Part shown: positions 24,001-32,329 of the stretch, piece by piece
Position numbering within the stretch: the stretch's first letter is position 1
Layout: each line of letters opens with the position of its first letter
From: Enoplosus armatus
Taxonomy: Eukaryota > Chordata > Actinopteri > Centrarchiformes > Enoplosidae
Assembly: GCF_043641665.1 (NCBI RefSeq)
Contig: NC_092185.1
Location: 27,185,135-27,249,134, forward strand
Reading direction: 5' to 3'
DNA: 64,000 nt
Made by a program: the position numbers and the translations under genes
The notes under the pieces: model-generated
Databases searched by the model: none
The model's input: the letters and a program-made list of their open reading frames with translations, nothing else
What the model was told of the DNA's origin: nothing

Positions 24001-24742
24001 CTGTCATGGTCCGTTCAGAAGGATTTTATATGTCAGACTGTCTGTGAGAAAGGTTTGCTTTGAAAAAATAAAAAATGCACTCCACTTTGAATAGTATCAA
24101 TGAATTAGAGAGGAATTGGTTGGTCGGGCATGTTCATAATGACAGTTTTACAGTCAGGATGCCATATTGTCTCAGAAACTATATGAAAGTACAATTGTTC
24201 ATATTAGTCCTGCTTTAGTTCTTTAACTTCTTACTTGTACTTGAGAGGGGTATTTAATACTCTTCCAACTCCTGCTTTTGATAATGCTAGAGAGGTCAAC
24301 TATTGGTGAACATACTCTGAAATGTCAGCATGGAGCAACAGATCCCAAAATCTACTGGGGATACATGACTAATTCTGGTGTCTATGGTCTCATCACTTAA
24401 TGCCTATGCTGGCTCATATGACAATCTCACAGACTGTGCATTTCGTTAACTCTAATACATCATGGACATCTTAAGACGTTTACATTTATGATGAAACTTT
24501 GTTGCAAACATCAATAACTGCAACCGTTCTGTGCACAAAGAAGATAACCGCTAATTTAAAAAAGTAAAAAGCCAGCGCAGCCATGTGGGTAGTTTTACAA
24601 CATTGTATAATAGCAGGAACAAGACTAAAAACAAAGTACACACTTGAAGTGTTGATCCCTACCTGCAGAGAGGAAAGGAGGACCTCTAAGCCACTGGAGG
24701 AGCTCGGGGAGGCTGTCATACTTGGTCGACCTCGTGCTGTGC
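4321..24742 (-). CDS. agbl1: AGBL1 (cytosolic carboxypeptidase 4), N-terminal exons, 3' part outside window
   Basis: Partial multi-exon gene encoding ATP/GTP-binding protein-like 1 (CCP4). The family comprises M14 metallocarboxypeptidases that remove glutamates from polyglutamylated proteins such as tubulin in the cytosol. Exons on the minus strand, in order, are 24663-24742, 14090-14153, 13502-13648, 12089-12220, 10032-10116 and 4321-4358. Read from the ATG at 24719 they give 523 bp of coding sequence, 174 codons plus one base. The peptide contains [19 protein letters not shown], which I recognise as nearly invariant in vertebrate AGBL1. The neighbouring segments align with the AGBL1/AGTPBP1 armadillo-like N-terminus in the right order. 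Phases (0, 1, 1, 1, 2, 1 after each exon) agree at every junction and all introns are GT-AG. The zinc-binding carboxypeptidase domain is not in the window. AGTPBP1 is the closest alternative, but the sequence matches AGBL1 better. Introns range from 0.4 to 10 kb and are full of transposon relics. Confidence 0.93.
4359..5977. other. AGBL1 intron between the 38-bp and 85-bp exons (part)
   Basis: No gene is visible. It contains a pyrimidine-rich TTCC/CTTC stretch at about 4910-5060 and a GT microsatellite at 5357-5380. The rest is AT-rich intron. Confidence 0.6.
5978..6220 (+). mobile_element. LINE reverse transcriptase fragment, L2-like
   Basis: A frame ending [19 protein letters not shown], then frameshift debris, resembles the conserved L2-type RT segment L.DIS.WMSSHHLKLNP just after the YADD box. 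The fragment is 5'- and 3'-truncated and no longer codes. A minus-strand L2-type 3' end starts downstream at 6681, but it is a separate insertion in the opposite orientation. Confidence 0.6.
6681..6918 (-). mobile_element. L2-type LINE 3' end with TTGAAT tail
   Basis: A reverse-oriented copy of a LINE 3' end. Read on minus it runs CCCAACCGG...GAGGTTTCTGCC, AACTGTTGGGTCTCT and GTGCTATATAAATAAAATTG, then a short (AATTG)n tail. Five related tails occur in this window (13142-13460, 16863-17036, 17078-17166, 32330-32735 and 56190-56290), so it is an interspersed repeat. Confidence 0.75.
7094..7225 (-). mobile_element. RTE-clade LINE 3' end (Rex3/Expander type) with GGAT tail
   Basis: Starts with (CATC)n, i.e. 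a GATG tail on minus. It continues CCCTTATCCTTTGCAGGG, GGAGCCAATCTCAGCTGACA, and a GGGTACACCCTGGACAGG block ending near CGCAGGGC. This is the common 3' terminus of fish RTE elements. It is flanked by a perfect 12-bp duplication TGGACAGCACAT at 7082-7093 and 7226-7237, so both insertion ends are defined. Confidence 0.75.
7343..7705. mobile_element. possible TTAA-flanked MITE
   Basis: TTAAAGGGAAAATTCACC at the left and TTAAAGTGACACTCTGG (reverse strand) at the right give short inverted ends with TTAA on both sides (7343-7346, 7702-7705). It carries no coding sequence. It may be a piggyBac-type non-autonomous element. Confidence 0.35.
7706..10031. other. AGBL1 intron, no gene seen
   Basis: No exon or named repeat. 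A moderately GC-rich patch at about 8570-8990 gives open frames on both strands (Gly/Pro-rich on minus), but it has no splice-bounded or family-like structure. Confidence 0.55.
10032..10116 (-). CDS. agbl1: AGBL1 exon ([20 protein letters not shown] block)
   Basis: An 85-bp exon between acceptor GTTTCTACAG and donor ATCAA|GTATGT. It reads [20 protein letters not shown], then TTKHLHTI, then AA completed by G of the next exon (Lys). It aligns with human AGBL1 [20 protein letters not shown] and the following RKRTQAI. Phase is 1 in and 2 out, exactly what the exons on both sides require. Divergence from mammals is higher here than in the GTDRR exon, but length, order and phase leave little doubt. 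Confidence 0.88.
10117..12042. other. AGBL1 intron, no gene seen
   Basis: AT-rich intron between the 85-bp and 132-bp exons. The stretch 10650-11310 looks unlike its flanks but matches no family I know. No transposon coding sequence is visible. Confidence 0.5.
12043..12082. repeat. GT/CA microsatellite next to an AGBL1 splice donor
   Basis: About 20 uninterrupted GT units on plus (CA on the AGBL1 sense strand). The repeat starts 7 bases past the donor of the exon 12089-12220. Confidence 0.97.
12089..12220 (-). CDS. agbl1: AGBL1 exon ([20 protein letters not shown] block)
   Basis: A 132-bp exon, phase 1 to phase 1. The acceptor is GTCTTTCTGCAG above 12220. It reads [20 protein letters not shown], then a lysine/arginine-rich turn, then [13 protein letters not shown], matching the human order DKK.GRKALELEALDVTL ... 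LHCLWALRVFASS. The donor is ATCAG|GTACAA, which lacks the usual GTAAGT/GTGAGT extension. It is followed within a few bases by a roughly 40-bp CA repeat on the sense strand (12043-12082). That placement may affect how efficiently the exon is spliced. Confidence 0.93.
12332..12900 (-). mobile_element. LINE 3' fragment, Rex1-like (AATCAG tail)
   Basis: The left end is CAGAATCAGAATCAGAAATACTTTATTGATCC, a 3' tail common in fish LINEs. On minus, an upstream frame reads [20 protein letters not shown] and later [15 protein letters not shown], the C-terminal region of the ORF2 product. Stop codons and an AT-rich insert (12420-12600) separate tail and coding part. A related copy is at 43307-43910. The Rex1 label is from memory of tail type. 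Confidence 0.65.
12901..13141. other. AGBL1 intron, no gene seen
   Basis: A short AT-rich stretch between LINE relics with nothing recognisable. Confidence 0.5.
13142..13460 (+). mobile_element. L2-like LINE remnant, internally deleted, with 3' tail
   Basis: Begins with GTGTACTGACAGGAACCAGG, the segment encoding VLTGTRKR in the longer copy at 54303-56034. After an ATT-rich spacer it continues with the L2-type 3' end (CTGCTTGAGGTTTCTGCC, TAGACCTGCTCTATATG, TGGTGCTATATAAATAAAA). The middle of the element is missing. It lies in the intron immediately downstream of the 147-bp AGBL1 exon in transcript sense. Confidence 0.65.
13502..13648 (-). CDS. agbl1: AGBL1 exon ([19 protein letters not shown] block)
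   Basis: A 147-bp exon, 49 codons, phase 1 to phase 1. The acceptor is CACTGTTCAG|GC above 13648 and the donor is CAGAG|GTGAGG at 13501. The peptide carries [19 protein letters not shown] followed by a stretch ending [14 protein letters not shown]. This is the most diagnostic segment for AGBL1 in the window. AGTPBP1 has GGRR..FLVTKGGSQILL at the equivalent place, so CCP4 is favoured over CCP1. It forms part of the armadillo-like helical repeat region, which is thought to mediate protein contacts rather than catalysis. Confidence 0.95.
14090..14153 (-). CDS. agbl1: AGBL1 exon ([21 protein letters not shown])
   Basis: A 64-bp exon, 21 codons plus one base. The acceptor is CTTTTTTGTCTCTGCAG above 14153 and the donor is CTG|GTAAGC at 14089. 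The peptide starts [18 protein letters not shown] and ends LLSA-G, matching the helix before GTDRRIHY in human AGBL1 (KES..TILKVLGDLLSVG). It starts in phase 0 and ends in phase 1. The preceding intron is about 10.5 kb and contains most of the LINE, SINE and retroviral relics listed for 14.2-24.6 kb. Confidence 0.9.
14154..15799. other. AGBL1 intron, no gene seen
   Basis: No exon or named repeat. GTTAA repeats lie just left of the 14090 exon end. Confidence 0.55.
15800..16110 (+). mobile_element. decayed LINE reverse transcriptase fragment
   Basis: A frame with stops reads YADDIAI, then [11 protein letters not shown], then [16 protein letters not shown]. This is the YADD box followed by the KT(K) and SFKYLG blocks of non-LTR reverse transcriptases. 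Several frameshifts and stops make it a relic. The SFKYLG type resembles the element at 17315-18235. Confidence 0.65.
16863..17036 (-). mobile_element. L2-type LINE 3' end, reverse copy
   Basis: AATTCAATTCAATCCAATTT at the left, followed by ATTTATATAGCATCC and the CCCAACAGTTCCCACCATGAG block, as at 6681-6918. It faces a forward copy of the same tail at 17078-17166. Confidence 0.7.
17078..17166 (+). mobile_element. L2-type LINE 3' end, forward copy
   Basis: TAGACCTGCTCTATATGTAA, TGTCATGAGATAACTTTTG and GGCACTATATAAATAAAAC, then ATTGAA repeats. It is inverted relative to the copy at 16863-17036, with about 40 bp between them, so the pair can form a hairpin. Confidence 0.7.
17315..18235 (+). 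mobile_element. LINE ORF2 C-terminal fragment, split by a SINE
   Basis: Coding relic: [18 protein letters not shown], then [32 protein letters not shown] and [13 protein letters not shown], ending KNRLA at 17806. It resumes at 18058 with [20 protein letters not shown]. This is the typical C-terminal third of a fish non-LTR retrotransposon RT (SFK.LGVHI..DL.W, KAQQRLYFLRRL, ...I.KDP.HP...FSLLPSGRRY). It is 5'-truncated, with one internal frameshift before 17486. The clade is not assigned. Confidence 0.75.
17807..18057 (+). mobile_element. tRNA-derived SINE with L2-type tail, nested in LINE
   Basis: Starts ATGGGCGGCATGGTGGC and contains GTTAGCACTGTTGCACGGG and a decayed B-box region. It ends with AAAGTGCTTTGGGAACC, AAGCGCTATATAAGTC and a TTTACCATT tail. 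It is flanked by TAGCA on both sides (17802-17806, 18058-18062). The host LINE frame is interrupted exactly at this site. Related copies are at 18880, 27190, 32004, 38258, 53418 and 59081. Confidence 0.8.
18236..18879. other. AGBL1 intron, no gene seen
   Basis: AT-rich, with no recognisable feature. Confidence 0.55.
18880..19104 (-). mobile_element. SINE of the 17807 family, reverse copy
   Basis: TATAGCGCTTTTCAACCTTC and CACGGTTCCCAAAGCG at the left, then AGCTGCCATGCAAGGTGC, GTTCAGTGTCTTGCTCAAGG and AACCCCCAACCCACTC, ending ACCACCATGCCACCC. Nearly full length. Confidence 0.8.
19105..20225. other. AGBL1 intron; short telomere-like repeat at 19547-19568
   Basis: No gene. Three TTAGGG units sit at 19548-19565. 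The remainder is unclassified intron. Confidence 0.5.
19547..19568 (+). repeat. short interstitial telomeric repeat (TTAGGG)3
   Basis: GTTAGGGTTAGGGTTAGGG is seen directly. Three units may be chance or a repair scar. Confidence 0.8.
20226..20572 (+). other. unassigned GC-rich open frame
   Basis: About 115 codons without a stop, preceded by an acceptor-like TTCTTTATTTACAG. The composition is Thr/Ser/Pro-rich ([15 protein letters not shown]), then Glu/Lys/Gln-rich ([18 protein letters not shown]), which could form a helix. I do not recognise it. It lies about 0.7 kb left of a retroviral pol relic in the same orientation, so it may be a gag-like remnant. It could also be an unrelated repeat or a host exon. 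Confidence 0.25.
21290..21890 (+). pseudogene. endogenous retrovirus-like pol relic (RT end to RNase H)
   Basis: Broken coding relic of a retroviral pol gene of the type found in fish endogenous retroviruses. A frame from about 21383 carries KRVETILKI and GMTGYCRQW, the end of the reverse transcriptase connection region. A shifted frame near 21775 carries D-SRYAFG followed by HDFGTLW, the RNase H motif. Frameshifts, stops and a missing middle make it non-functional. No LTR, gag, protease, integrase or env is recognisable around it. An L1-like relic abuts it on the right in the opposite orientation. Confidence 0.65.
21940..22400 (-). mobile_element. L1-like LINE ORF2 relic
   Basis: On minus, with frameshifts: INPDQSAFI, then [34 protein letters not shown] and finally VDD. 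These match the L1-type RT series HPDQ.GFI, LDAEKAFD..EW.Y, F..W....Y, RQGCPLSPLLF and FADD. It is heavily decayed, and no poly-A tail or promoter end is visible. Confidence 0.65.
22550..22780 (-). mobile_element. partial copy of the 40025-41233 TTAA element
   Basis: The reverse complement shares long stretches with 40430-40620, for example TTTATTCACTGATTTTGGTG, TTCCCTCTGATGTCCT, CAGCTGCTCTG and TTTCCTGATGGACAGA, ending in AACTGTAGCTGCC. The full extent is unclear. Confidence 0.6.
22781..24662. other. AGBL1 intron, no gene seen
   Basis: No exon found. Some sequence near 23600-23900 looks like decayed interspersed repeat but is not named. Confidence 0.5.
24663..24742 (-). CDS. agbl1: AGBL1 exon, conserved start region ([19 protein letters not shown])
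   Basis: An 80-bp exon. On the minus strand the acceptor is a pyrimidine-rich stretch ending GCTGACAG just above 24742, and the donor CAG|GTAGGG lies at 24662. It reads TARGRPS then [19 protein letters not shown] and ends in phase 0. Human AGBL1 starts with a short Met-led stretch before SGLQVLLHTLQ, and AGTPBP1 has an internal MTAKG at the same place, so the ATG at 24719-24717 is either the start codon or an internal Met. Because the exon has a real acceptor, at least one more exon lies upstream. The exon begins in phase 1, which fits the donor phase of the candidate first exon at 42129-42210. Confidence 0.9.
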
Positions 24743-26052
24743 CTGTCAGCCAAATAAACAAGCAGACAGAAAGGCAAACAAACTGTTAAACGGGCAGACA
24801 GACAAATAGACAAATTGGAAAAAGACAGGACGGGAGCACTCAGACAGACTGAGATCGTCAATCAGGGGCAGGCAGACAGAGGAAATCCGAAGTGCGTCCT
24901 CACCACCGCGCATACAGTGTCACACACACGAAACTTAAAGCATCTGTCTCTCTCGTCTTCACTCTGCACACATGCAGCATTGCTGCTGTGTCTAAGGAGA
25001 GAGAGACACAGTGACTCCCCCTGACTTAACTTGACTGGGAATACCCACCAGGGCCAGGGAGGGTGCGTGTGTGTGTGTTTGTAGGTGTCTTCCTGAGAAT
25101 GTCTTTTTTTTATACCATCTTACCACAAATCATAGTACAAATATAATAGAAAACTCCATTATTCATGTGCTTTTGTGCTATTGTAAAATACAAGCAAAGT
25201 GTCTTTGCACAGTTTTGCTTGAGACTTTGTTCATGTTGAAGAGCACTATTAGATACATGACCATAAAAGTGGTTAAATGTATGGGTTGTTGTGTCTAAGG
25301 GCGCAAGTGCATGTGCCTTTGCATGTGTAACCCTATCCCCCCCAGGATAAAGCGCTCCAGAAAACATTTGCGCTGTGGAGTTGAGAAGGCTGCCACTATA
25401 AAAAGGCCAGCTGGGCAGCTGCAGGACGCAAACTATATTCAGTGGTTGATTTCAACCAATAAGGTTAGTCCATTTTTTATGCCAATCACCAAACTCTAAC
25501 CCCAAAAAATGACAAGTATTAAGCATATTCATGGCACAGAGTCAAGCCTCTGAAACCACCACTACACACCATTACAGGAAACTAAGGCTATGTTTATGAG
25601 GCTTTACTCAAAGATCTGATGTCTACTTATCACTGTGCAATCAAAGAAGCAAGGAACTCTTTTCACAACTGATCACTAAACAGGGTCATAATCCCTGAAT
25701 CCTCTTTAAAATCATAAACTCTGTGATTTGTCCCCGGCTTAGCCAGCCAGTTGAATCCTCACCAGAGAGACGTGAAGAATTTCTTCATTACTTTTACAAC
25801 AAAATAGTGGAGATTCGGCAGTACATAAACATAAACAGAGAATTCAGAGAGCTTGATGTTGACTCCTGCCCACCACATTAACCACTTCAGTGAAACCTCT
25901 GTGAACCCTGGAATGCACTGTTGCGCTTCATTATCCACCTGCCCCTCCGACTGCACTGCACACATGGTGCAGATATTTTAGCCATTATTAACTGCTCTCT
26001 GTCTACAAGCATTTCCCCTACAATTTTAAACATGCAACTGTTTACCCACTCT
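24743..26052. other. upstream of the AGBL1 24663-24742 exon; no gene seen
   Basis: Contains purine-rich GACAGACAG sequence next to the exon and a TATA-like CTATAAAAAGGCC at about 25397-25410 on plus with no ORF behind it. At about 24908-25001 on minus a segment between TCTCTCCTTAG and GGTG|GTGAGG has splice-like edges. It could be an alternative 5' exon, but the frame does not support coding. Confidence 0.4.
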
Positions 26053-26400
26053 TAAAGGGGAGATTTATTTTCATGTCTTTTTTTGATAATAAAGAAGGTC
26101 TAGGTGATATAAGTACTGTGAAAGTATCAAAATGTACAATCCACAGAGAAATTAACTGCCTGTATTCAGAAACTGTGCCTTTAAACAAGCCGTCAGGACG
26201 TAAGGTTGTGATGTCACTAATATACAGTCACTGCCCTCGGCCACGCCCCCAGCAGGTCAACTGCTTCAGGCACAGCACACCCACCAAGTACAGGGACGAT
26301 CATCCACCCGTCTGTCGGCCACCCTGCTCAGGACTACTCTTCAAGTTTTTGGAGGTTCAGTGTGTCTTGCAGAAAGTGCTTTTTTCGGTTGTGAAAGAAA
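26053..26400. mobile_element. possible TTAA-started MITE fragment
   Basis: TTAAAGGGGAGATTTATTTTC begins a segment with CpG-rich middle (CACTGCCCTCGGCCACGCCC). It resembles fish TTAA-type MITEs, but no matching right end is found. Confidence 0.35.
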
Positions 26401-27189
26401 GTTGGTTAGTTTCTTGATGGACAGATGGCTTCGCTTGTTGCTAAAGTAATCTCAAACTACTGTGTCTGGTACTATTTATGCTGGCTACCAGGCATAACTA
26501 TTGGGACACTTAAATGGGATGGAGCCCTCATTCATGTTCTAAATTCCACCTGTGCTTTTAATGCAAACTCCAGGTGTAAGGGATAACATCTTGTTAAGCT
26601 AAATGTTTTAGAGTTATCCTGCCCCCCGTAGGTTAGAAAAGCAAGAAGAAACACCACATTCTTCTTCTTTCAAATGGAAACTTGAATTCATAAGCAACAA
26701 AACACACCCTTGGGTTTTAATAGTCAGTCAGATATGCTGATCCACTGTATTATATTGTCTTATATATTATTAATATTGAATATTCTAACATCCTCAGCAT
26801 ATCTTATACAGTTTGTAGGTTCAGCATTCATCATTAACCGACAGAAAAAGTGAGACATGGGTAAATGTAATGCATTTCTGTCTTTATTGTGCAGCTCTAC
26901 TTGGAAAAATGATTGTGCTTGTAGTGTGTTTGTTGTCCTGTAAAAATTAAATGTAATCTGTTGTATTAGATTAATATAGAAACGTTTATATTGTCCTTTG
27001 GAAAAATACTCTCTCCACTGGATAACATTGAATGTTTGTTCCATATTTTATAGCTACAACCTCGTGGAAGTCAGTGGAGGTCAGTGTGGATGGATGGCTC
27101 AACAAAATTTTGCTGTTTGTTTCCTGTTTCCTACCGACAGTCAGCATTGGTTTCTTTTAACCGCGATCATCCACTAACCTTTACTTAAG
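26401..27189. other. no gene seen
   Basis: AT-rich non-coding sequence. Confidence 0.5.
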
Positions 27190-27412
27190 TGGTCTCATTC
27201 AGCGCTTTTCAACCTTCACGGTTCCCAAAGCGCTTTACAGTTAAGTCTCATTCACCCATTCACACACCGATGGCGACTGAGCTGCCATGCAAGGTGGTGG
27301 TCTCCATCGGGAGCAACTTAGGGTTCAGTGTCTTGCTCAAGGGCACTTCGACATCCGCTCTATCCTGCTCTACCTCCCGTGCAACAGTGCGAACCACTGT
27401 GCCACCATGCCC
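27190..27412 (-). mobile_element. SINE of the 17807 family, reverse copy
   Basis: GCGCTTTTCAACCTTCACGG at the left, then AGCTGCCATGCAAGGTGG, GTGTCTTGCTCAAGGG and TACCTCCCGTGCAACAGTGC, ending GTGCCACCATGCCC. Confidence 0.8.
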
Positions 27413-28991
27413 TAATCAAGGGGTGTTTGTGTCTAAACCTTAGCAAACCATAATCATATTGTGTCACATCATAAAACAGGTTTGAAACAGTTTTGGAAGA
27501 CACAGACCGATGATGTGGTCCTGCTGATAGGGCCGTTAGATCAGAAAACACGTTCCAAAGGCCAGTTACAAACCATGTATTTTGACCTTTAATTTGGAGG
27601 ACTTGTTGTGTTAGGTATGCATCTTCCATCTGTAAGTCAGTCAGTTCTTCTCATTAGAGGTGATGACAAGGGGGGTCTCTGTCACATAATGTAATGAGTG
27701 TGTGCATGTTTGTGTGTGAGTGTGTATAAATCAGGTTGACCCCCGGCCCAAATGTTCTATACTCGGTGGGTGGACTCAAGTTCATCTGAACTTCTCACCC
27801 TCTTCTTCACCTCCCTTTGTCCCTTCACACCTCTCTGGCAGAGAGCAAGAAAGAGCGCTCTCTCTCTCTTTCTGTGTGTGTGTGTGTGTGTGTGTCTCTG
27901 TCTCTCTCTCGCTCTCTCTCTCTCTGTATCACTCTTCCTCTTGAAGCTGAAATTACACAGCAGAAGCTGTTTTCAGGTATGGTCCTTGGAAAATTAGCCG
28001 TGTATCAGTTTCAGTAAAAAAGATGAGTAGTGTGTGTGAATGTGTGTGTGCGTGTGTGTGTGTGTGTGAATGTGACATTGTACTGGTACTGGTAAGTAAT
28101 CACTGTTTTGATATATATACGAACTATAAAGCAGCAACCGCGAGTGCTTGGTTTACAAAAGCTCTAATCAGTCGAGATCATTAAAGACTTAGAACTGTGA
28201 GAAGACTTTAGGTTAAAAGCTACATCTCCTGACTAAGTCAGGGTTTCTGAAAATTCGAAAGTCAGAAAATATTGTATGACAAACTCAGACATCATGCAGC
28301 AATATAGTTACAGTTACAATAGCATCTGTCAATAGCTTTCCACTGCATCTCACAGTCTTCAACCAGTGAAAGGAGCTGGCTCAGGTAGTTGTATATGGGG
28401 GACATGGTAACCCTCGTCTGTTCAAAGATGGTCCCTGGTGTCAGATGTCAATCTAACAAAATTCAAACACCAGAGGGCGACATAATGAGATAAACACTGT
28501 AATTCATTCTATTATTTATTTATGCTGTGGATCTGTGATTTCCATAGAAACAAACAAAGAAACTATCTCTGTGTCATTCTAGCTCTCCACTCATCAGCAT
28601 CTCTATCTCTATTTTCCTTTGCCAGATGAGAGGGAATGCCAGTGTGTGTGTGTGTGTGTGTATGTGTGAGGGAGTAATAGAGACAGACTGGGTCAAACTG
28701 AAGGACACACTGATTATACCCATCCTTAATCCTAACTTTCAGCCAGTGAGCTCATGGCCAGCTTTCCAGCCCACATGAACTTTACAGCGTGCTGACTCTC
28801 CTCATAAGGTCTCACACACACACACACTTGGGTAATCACAACTTGGCATGAAACACACACACTTTCAGACACATGGAACCACTCAAATAGGATTTGTCAT
28901 TCCCATCAGGGACAGAATGCAAATCCACAGGTGAAATCAGACACACACTTCTGTCCCAGACAGGATTCCCCTGGCCCCTCTCTCTCTCTCT

Positions 28992-29024
<33 letters not shown>

Positions 29025-30916
29025 AATGAGGGAAGACCCTGTGTGTTGCTTCAGCTGTCTTGTTAAGCTATTTCACTGATGCCTATAGACAACAGGCTGA
29101 CCGTGATCTGCATCCCTGGGCTGTCCATCTATAACGCTGCTCACATTACACACACAGCAACTGGCTCTGCAGCAGGTTTTTAGAACCTTCAAGGGAGCTG
29201 TGTGCTCTGACTGTAATTTGCATTATGTTTATATTGTCATAACGTACTCCAGCATTTTAATACTACATATTTAAATATTTTTCATCTTTCATCTTACATA
29301 TTCTACATTTTACTCTTCTTATAATTATTAATATCAATTACACAAGTGTTTCAAACACAGCCTCAAGAGTAAGCCGTCCTCTTTCCCTGCACATATTGTA
29401 TGAGCATCTTTGAAACATCTAGTCCTGCTAGCAGGAGTCTAAGGGTGGATATGCATTCTTTTCACAGGATTTTGTTTTGGCGATCGCCGCCAAAGTGTAA
29501 TTGTATGTAATTTATACATGACAAGCTACATGTCAAATTTCATATGTGTAAATCAACATTTACATGTGTCTTTATTTTCACTGCACTACACAAGCCTTTA
29601 CTGCATAATTTGGAGTTGTTGAAGCATGTTATCTTATTGTGAAGGACTGAAGTACGGCCCTGGATGTGTGTGCTCTGGTAAAGACAAAGCTAAAGTAAAT
29701 GTTCAAAATGTGATATTTGGTTAGAAAGGTACAAAGTTAGACTTTACTATTAATCCATTAAATTAAGTAATTAAACAATCATTTATGAGTAGTTCAAGTG
29801 AATTGTAATAGAATGTTAGCGAAAAAGTGTCCATCTCAGTAACGGATACAATAATAAATAGTTACTGCCCAGGCATATGCTGTGTTAATGTTATATCAGA
29901 GTTACTGGAATTACCAGTTTCTGACTTATTGTTCAAGTCAACATCCAAGTCGTAATTACCACTGGGGAAGCTCCAGTATGGCTGACTTGATGTTTAATTA
30001 TATGGAAGTGCCTGAAAACCAAACAAACATGGACACCTCACATCAGCCGAAGTGCCTGTTTTAAGATAATTAAACCCAGATTTAATGGATATAGGCAATG
30101 TGCTTTGTACCCTCACATTACCAACCAATCATACAACTATGAGCCAAGACACAGGTTAAACAGAGAAATGACAGATCATGAAAATAAAATCTTGGATGAA
30201 TGATGACAGTTGTTTTGTTAATCAGACCTTCATTTAAGTCTCTGAAAGACAATTCTCCCCTCTGATATGCTTCTATATGAATAACTTGTAATACGCCATA
30301 ATAATATGTAAAAGAATATTTAGTTTAGTTTTTAATTCTTGCACAAAACTGACAAAGATAACAAATAATATGTAGTGCATAATATTCAATAAAACACTCT
30401 CTTTGTGTTACACATTGTTGTTACATTACTGTTTGACATTGTTAAATGTTTACTTTCTTCGTCATCATTACTGAGATAAGCCCCTCCTCAGTTAAGAACA
30501 TGTTTTTCAAGTATGTTTTCCCTCCAGGAGACTGTAAATGGGTCACTGAGGGCTCACCAGTACATAGAGTGCCTCCTTTGCGGTCGCCACCTCTGACCAC
30601 AAATCTAAATGTTGTCTTTCAAAGAAATTCCTCATTCAGTCTTCAAACAACTGGTTCACAAATTGAATCTAGTTAATTCGCTGCTACAAAACACAAATGG
30701 CAGTCAATTTACAGTTAAGTCATTTCAGTTTTTATATGGAATTATTTTGGCAGAACATTTATCAAAATCTGATATTTGTTTTTCATTTGTTGAGACATGC
30801 TGTGCAACTACTGACCTCTATGTGTATACAGTACAGTATGGAAGTCTACGTTGCTGCATACACAGCAACATGCAGAATTGTTTATTAGTTGTTACCTTGG
30901 CAACTATGACTCTTCC

Positions 30917-30919
<3 letters not shown>
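27413..30919. other. no gene seen; microsatellite-rich
   Basis: Contains GT/CT arrays at 27858-27926, GT at 28043-28069 and 28641-28662, and TC plus CA at 28981-29022. No coding or transposon sequence is recognised. Confidence 0.55.

Positions 30920-30976
<57 letters not shown>
30920..30976. repeat. long TA dinucleotide repeat
   Basis: About 28 TA units, followed by tandem ATATACTGTATAGTCAA repeats to 31008. It is self-complementary and may extrude a hairpin. Confidence 0.95.
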
Positions 30977-30981
<5 letters not shown>

Positions 30982-31253
30982 CAGTATAGTCAATATACTG
31001 TATAGTCAACAAATATTCACACTTACAGTTAAATGACAGCAGTACAGAAGAGACAGTACAGGGAACATTTTTACAATATGTTCACTATCAACATTTTGAG
31101 TCAAAATAGGTATTTATGCATATGAATTAACAACATCTCATTATGTTAATAGAAAACATAATCTGGTCAACATTATGTTTCCTTCAAAATGTATTTGCTG
31201 TTGCAAATTAGCAGAATATGAACATCATTTCTAACATACAGGGTTGATGCCAT

Positions 31254-31458
31254 AGTAGTCTGACTCACCGGATGTAGGCTGTTGAAATAAGGATGCCATT
31301 GGACGACTATTTCAGTCTTAGCGCCACCCAAGACAATTGTGATTGGTTTAAAGGAGTACAAACAAACAAGAGCGTTTTTCCACCTATCCCAGAATGATGA
31401 TGGGTTGAGCCAGACCTTTCTCCAAAGAGTGGAGAGGAGGCCTGGCTATGCAAGACTA
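31254..31458. mobile_element. small MITE with TAGTCT ends
   Basis: Left end AGTAGTCTGACTCACCGG, right end GGCCTGGCTATGCAAGACTA (reverse strand TAGTCTTGCATAGCC). It is flanked by ATGCCAT at 31247-31253 and 31459-31465. A second, longer copy starts at 61796. The duplication length of 7-8 bp suggests hAT-type, but the superfamily is not certain. Confidence 0.6.
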
Positions 31459-32003
31459 ATGCCATTGCAATATTACGCTGTTAAATGAAGTCTTCTCCAC
31501 AAAAACAATAGTATTAATCATTTGTTCAATCAGCTCAAAACAACCTGGGATTTGTTCAGAGTAGAAGTGAGAAGTAATGAGATGTTCCTATTGTGTGAAC
31601 AAATCAGAGGCTGTGGCCTAACCTTGATAACGTTGTCTTAATTGTTTATACTTATCACCTTAATGCCAGACCGTCATGCTAAGTACTGTCTCATGGTCCT
31701 GGATGGCTGCTCAAATGAAGCACTCACTCATAAATATCCATAGTAGACAAATGATACATCATTTGCGTAACAATTCAGGATTGCGGGATAAATGTTTGTG
31801 GAGAGAAAGACAGCAAGTGTGATGCACCTCACCAAAGGCCATGATCAATCACAGGCAAAGTTTACAGTTTGTATATGCTTGTATGCTTTTATGCTTCAGC
31901 ATACATCTGAATGATCCATAGTTTGAGTAGGCAAAAGCCTTCAGTCAACAAATATCACTGTAAAAGAGCATTTCATGGAGACAGAGCTTTTTTCATGCTG
32001 ATA

Positions 32004-32240
32004 TGGTAAATGGTAAATGGTCTCACTTATATAGCACTTTTCAACCCTACGGTTCTCAAAGCGCTTTACAGTTAAGTCTCATTCACACACACATTCACAC
32101 ACCAGTGGTGACCGAGCTGCCATGCAAGGTGCTGGTCTCCATCGGGAGCAACTTAGGGTTCAGTGTCTTGCTCAAGGACATTTCGACATGACAGGGGGAG
32201 CCGGGGATCGAACTCCCAACCTGCGCCACTATGGCGCCCG
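32004..32240 (-). mobile_element. SINE of the 17807 family, reverse copy
   Basis: GGTAAATGGTAAATGG tail at the left, TATATAGCACTTTTCAACCC, AGCTGCCATGCAAGGTGC and GCCGGGGATCGAACTCCC (B-box region, reverse strand), ending near GCGCCACTATGGCGCC. Confidence 0.8.
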
Positions 32241-32303
32241 TATATGGGATGGTTTTTAGGTTTATGGATTATATCAGATTCTACTTTTAATTTTCTTATA
32301 TAT

Positions 32304-32328
32304 AAGAAGAAGAAGAAGAAGAAGAAGA
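32304..32328. repeat. AAG microsatellite
   Basis: About eight AAG units immediately left of an L2-like fragment. Confidence 0.9.
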
Positions 32329-32329
32329 G

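Noticed and set aside
25071..25500. Gene suggested by a TATAAAAAG box near 25398
   Set aside because: No initiating frame, splice signals or family-like protein follow; may be chance.
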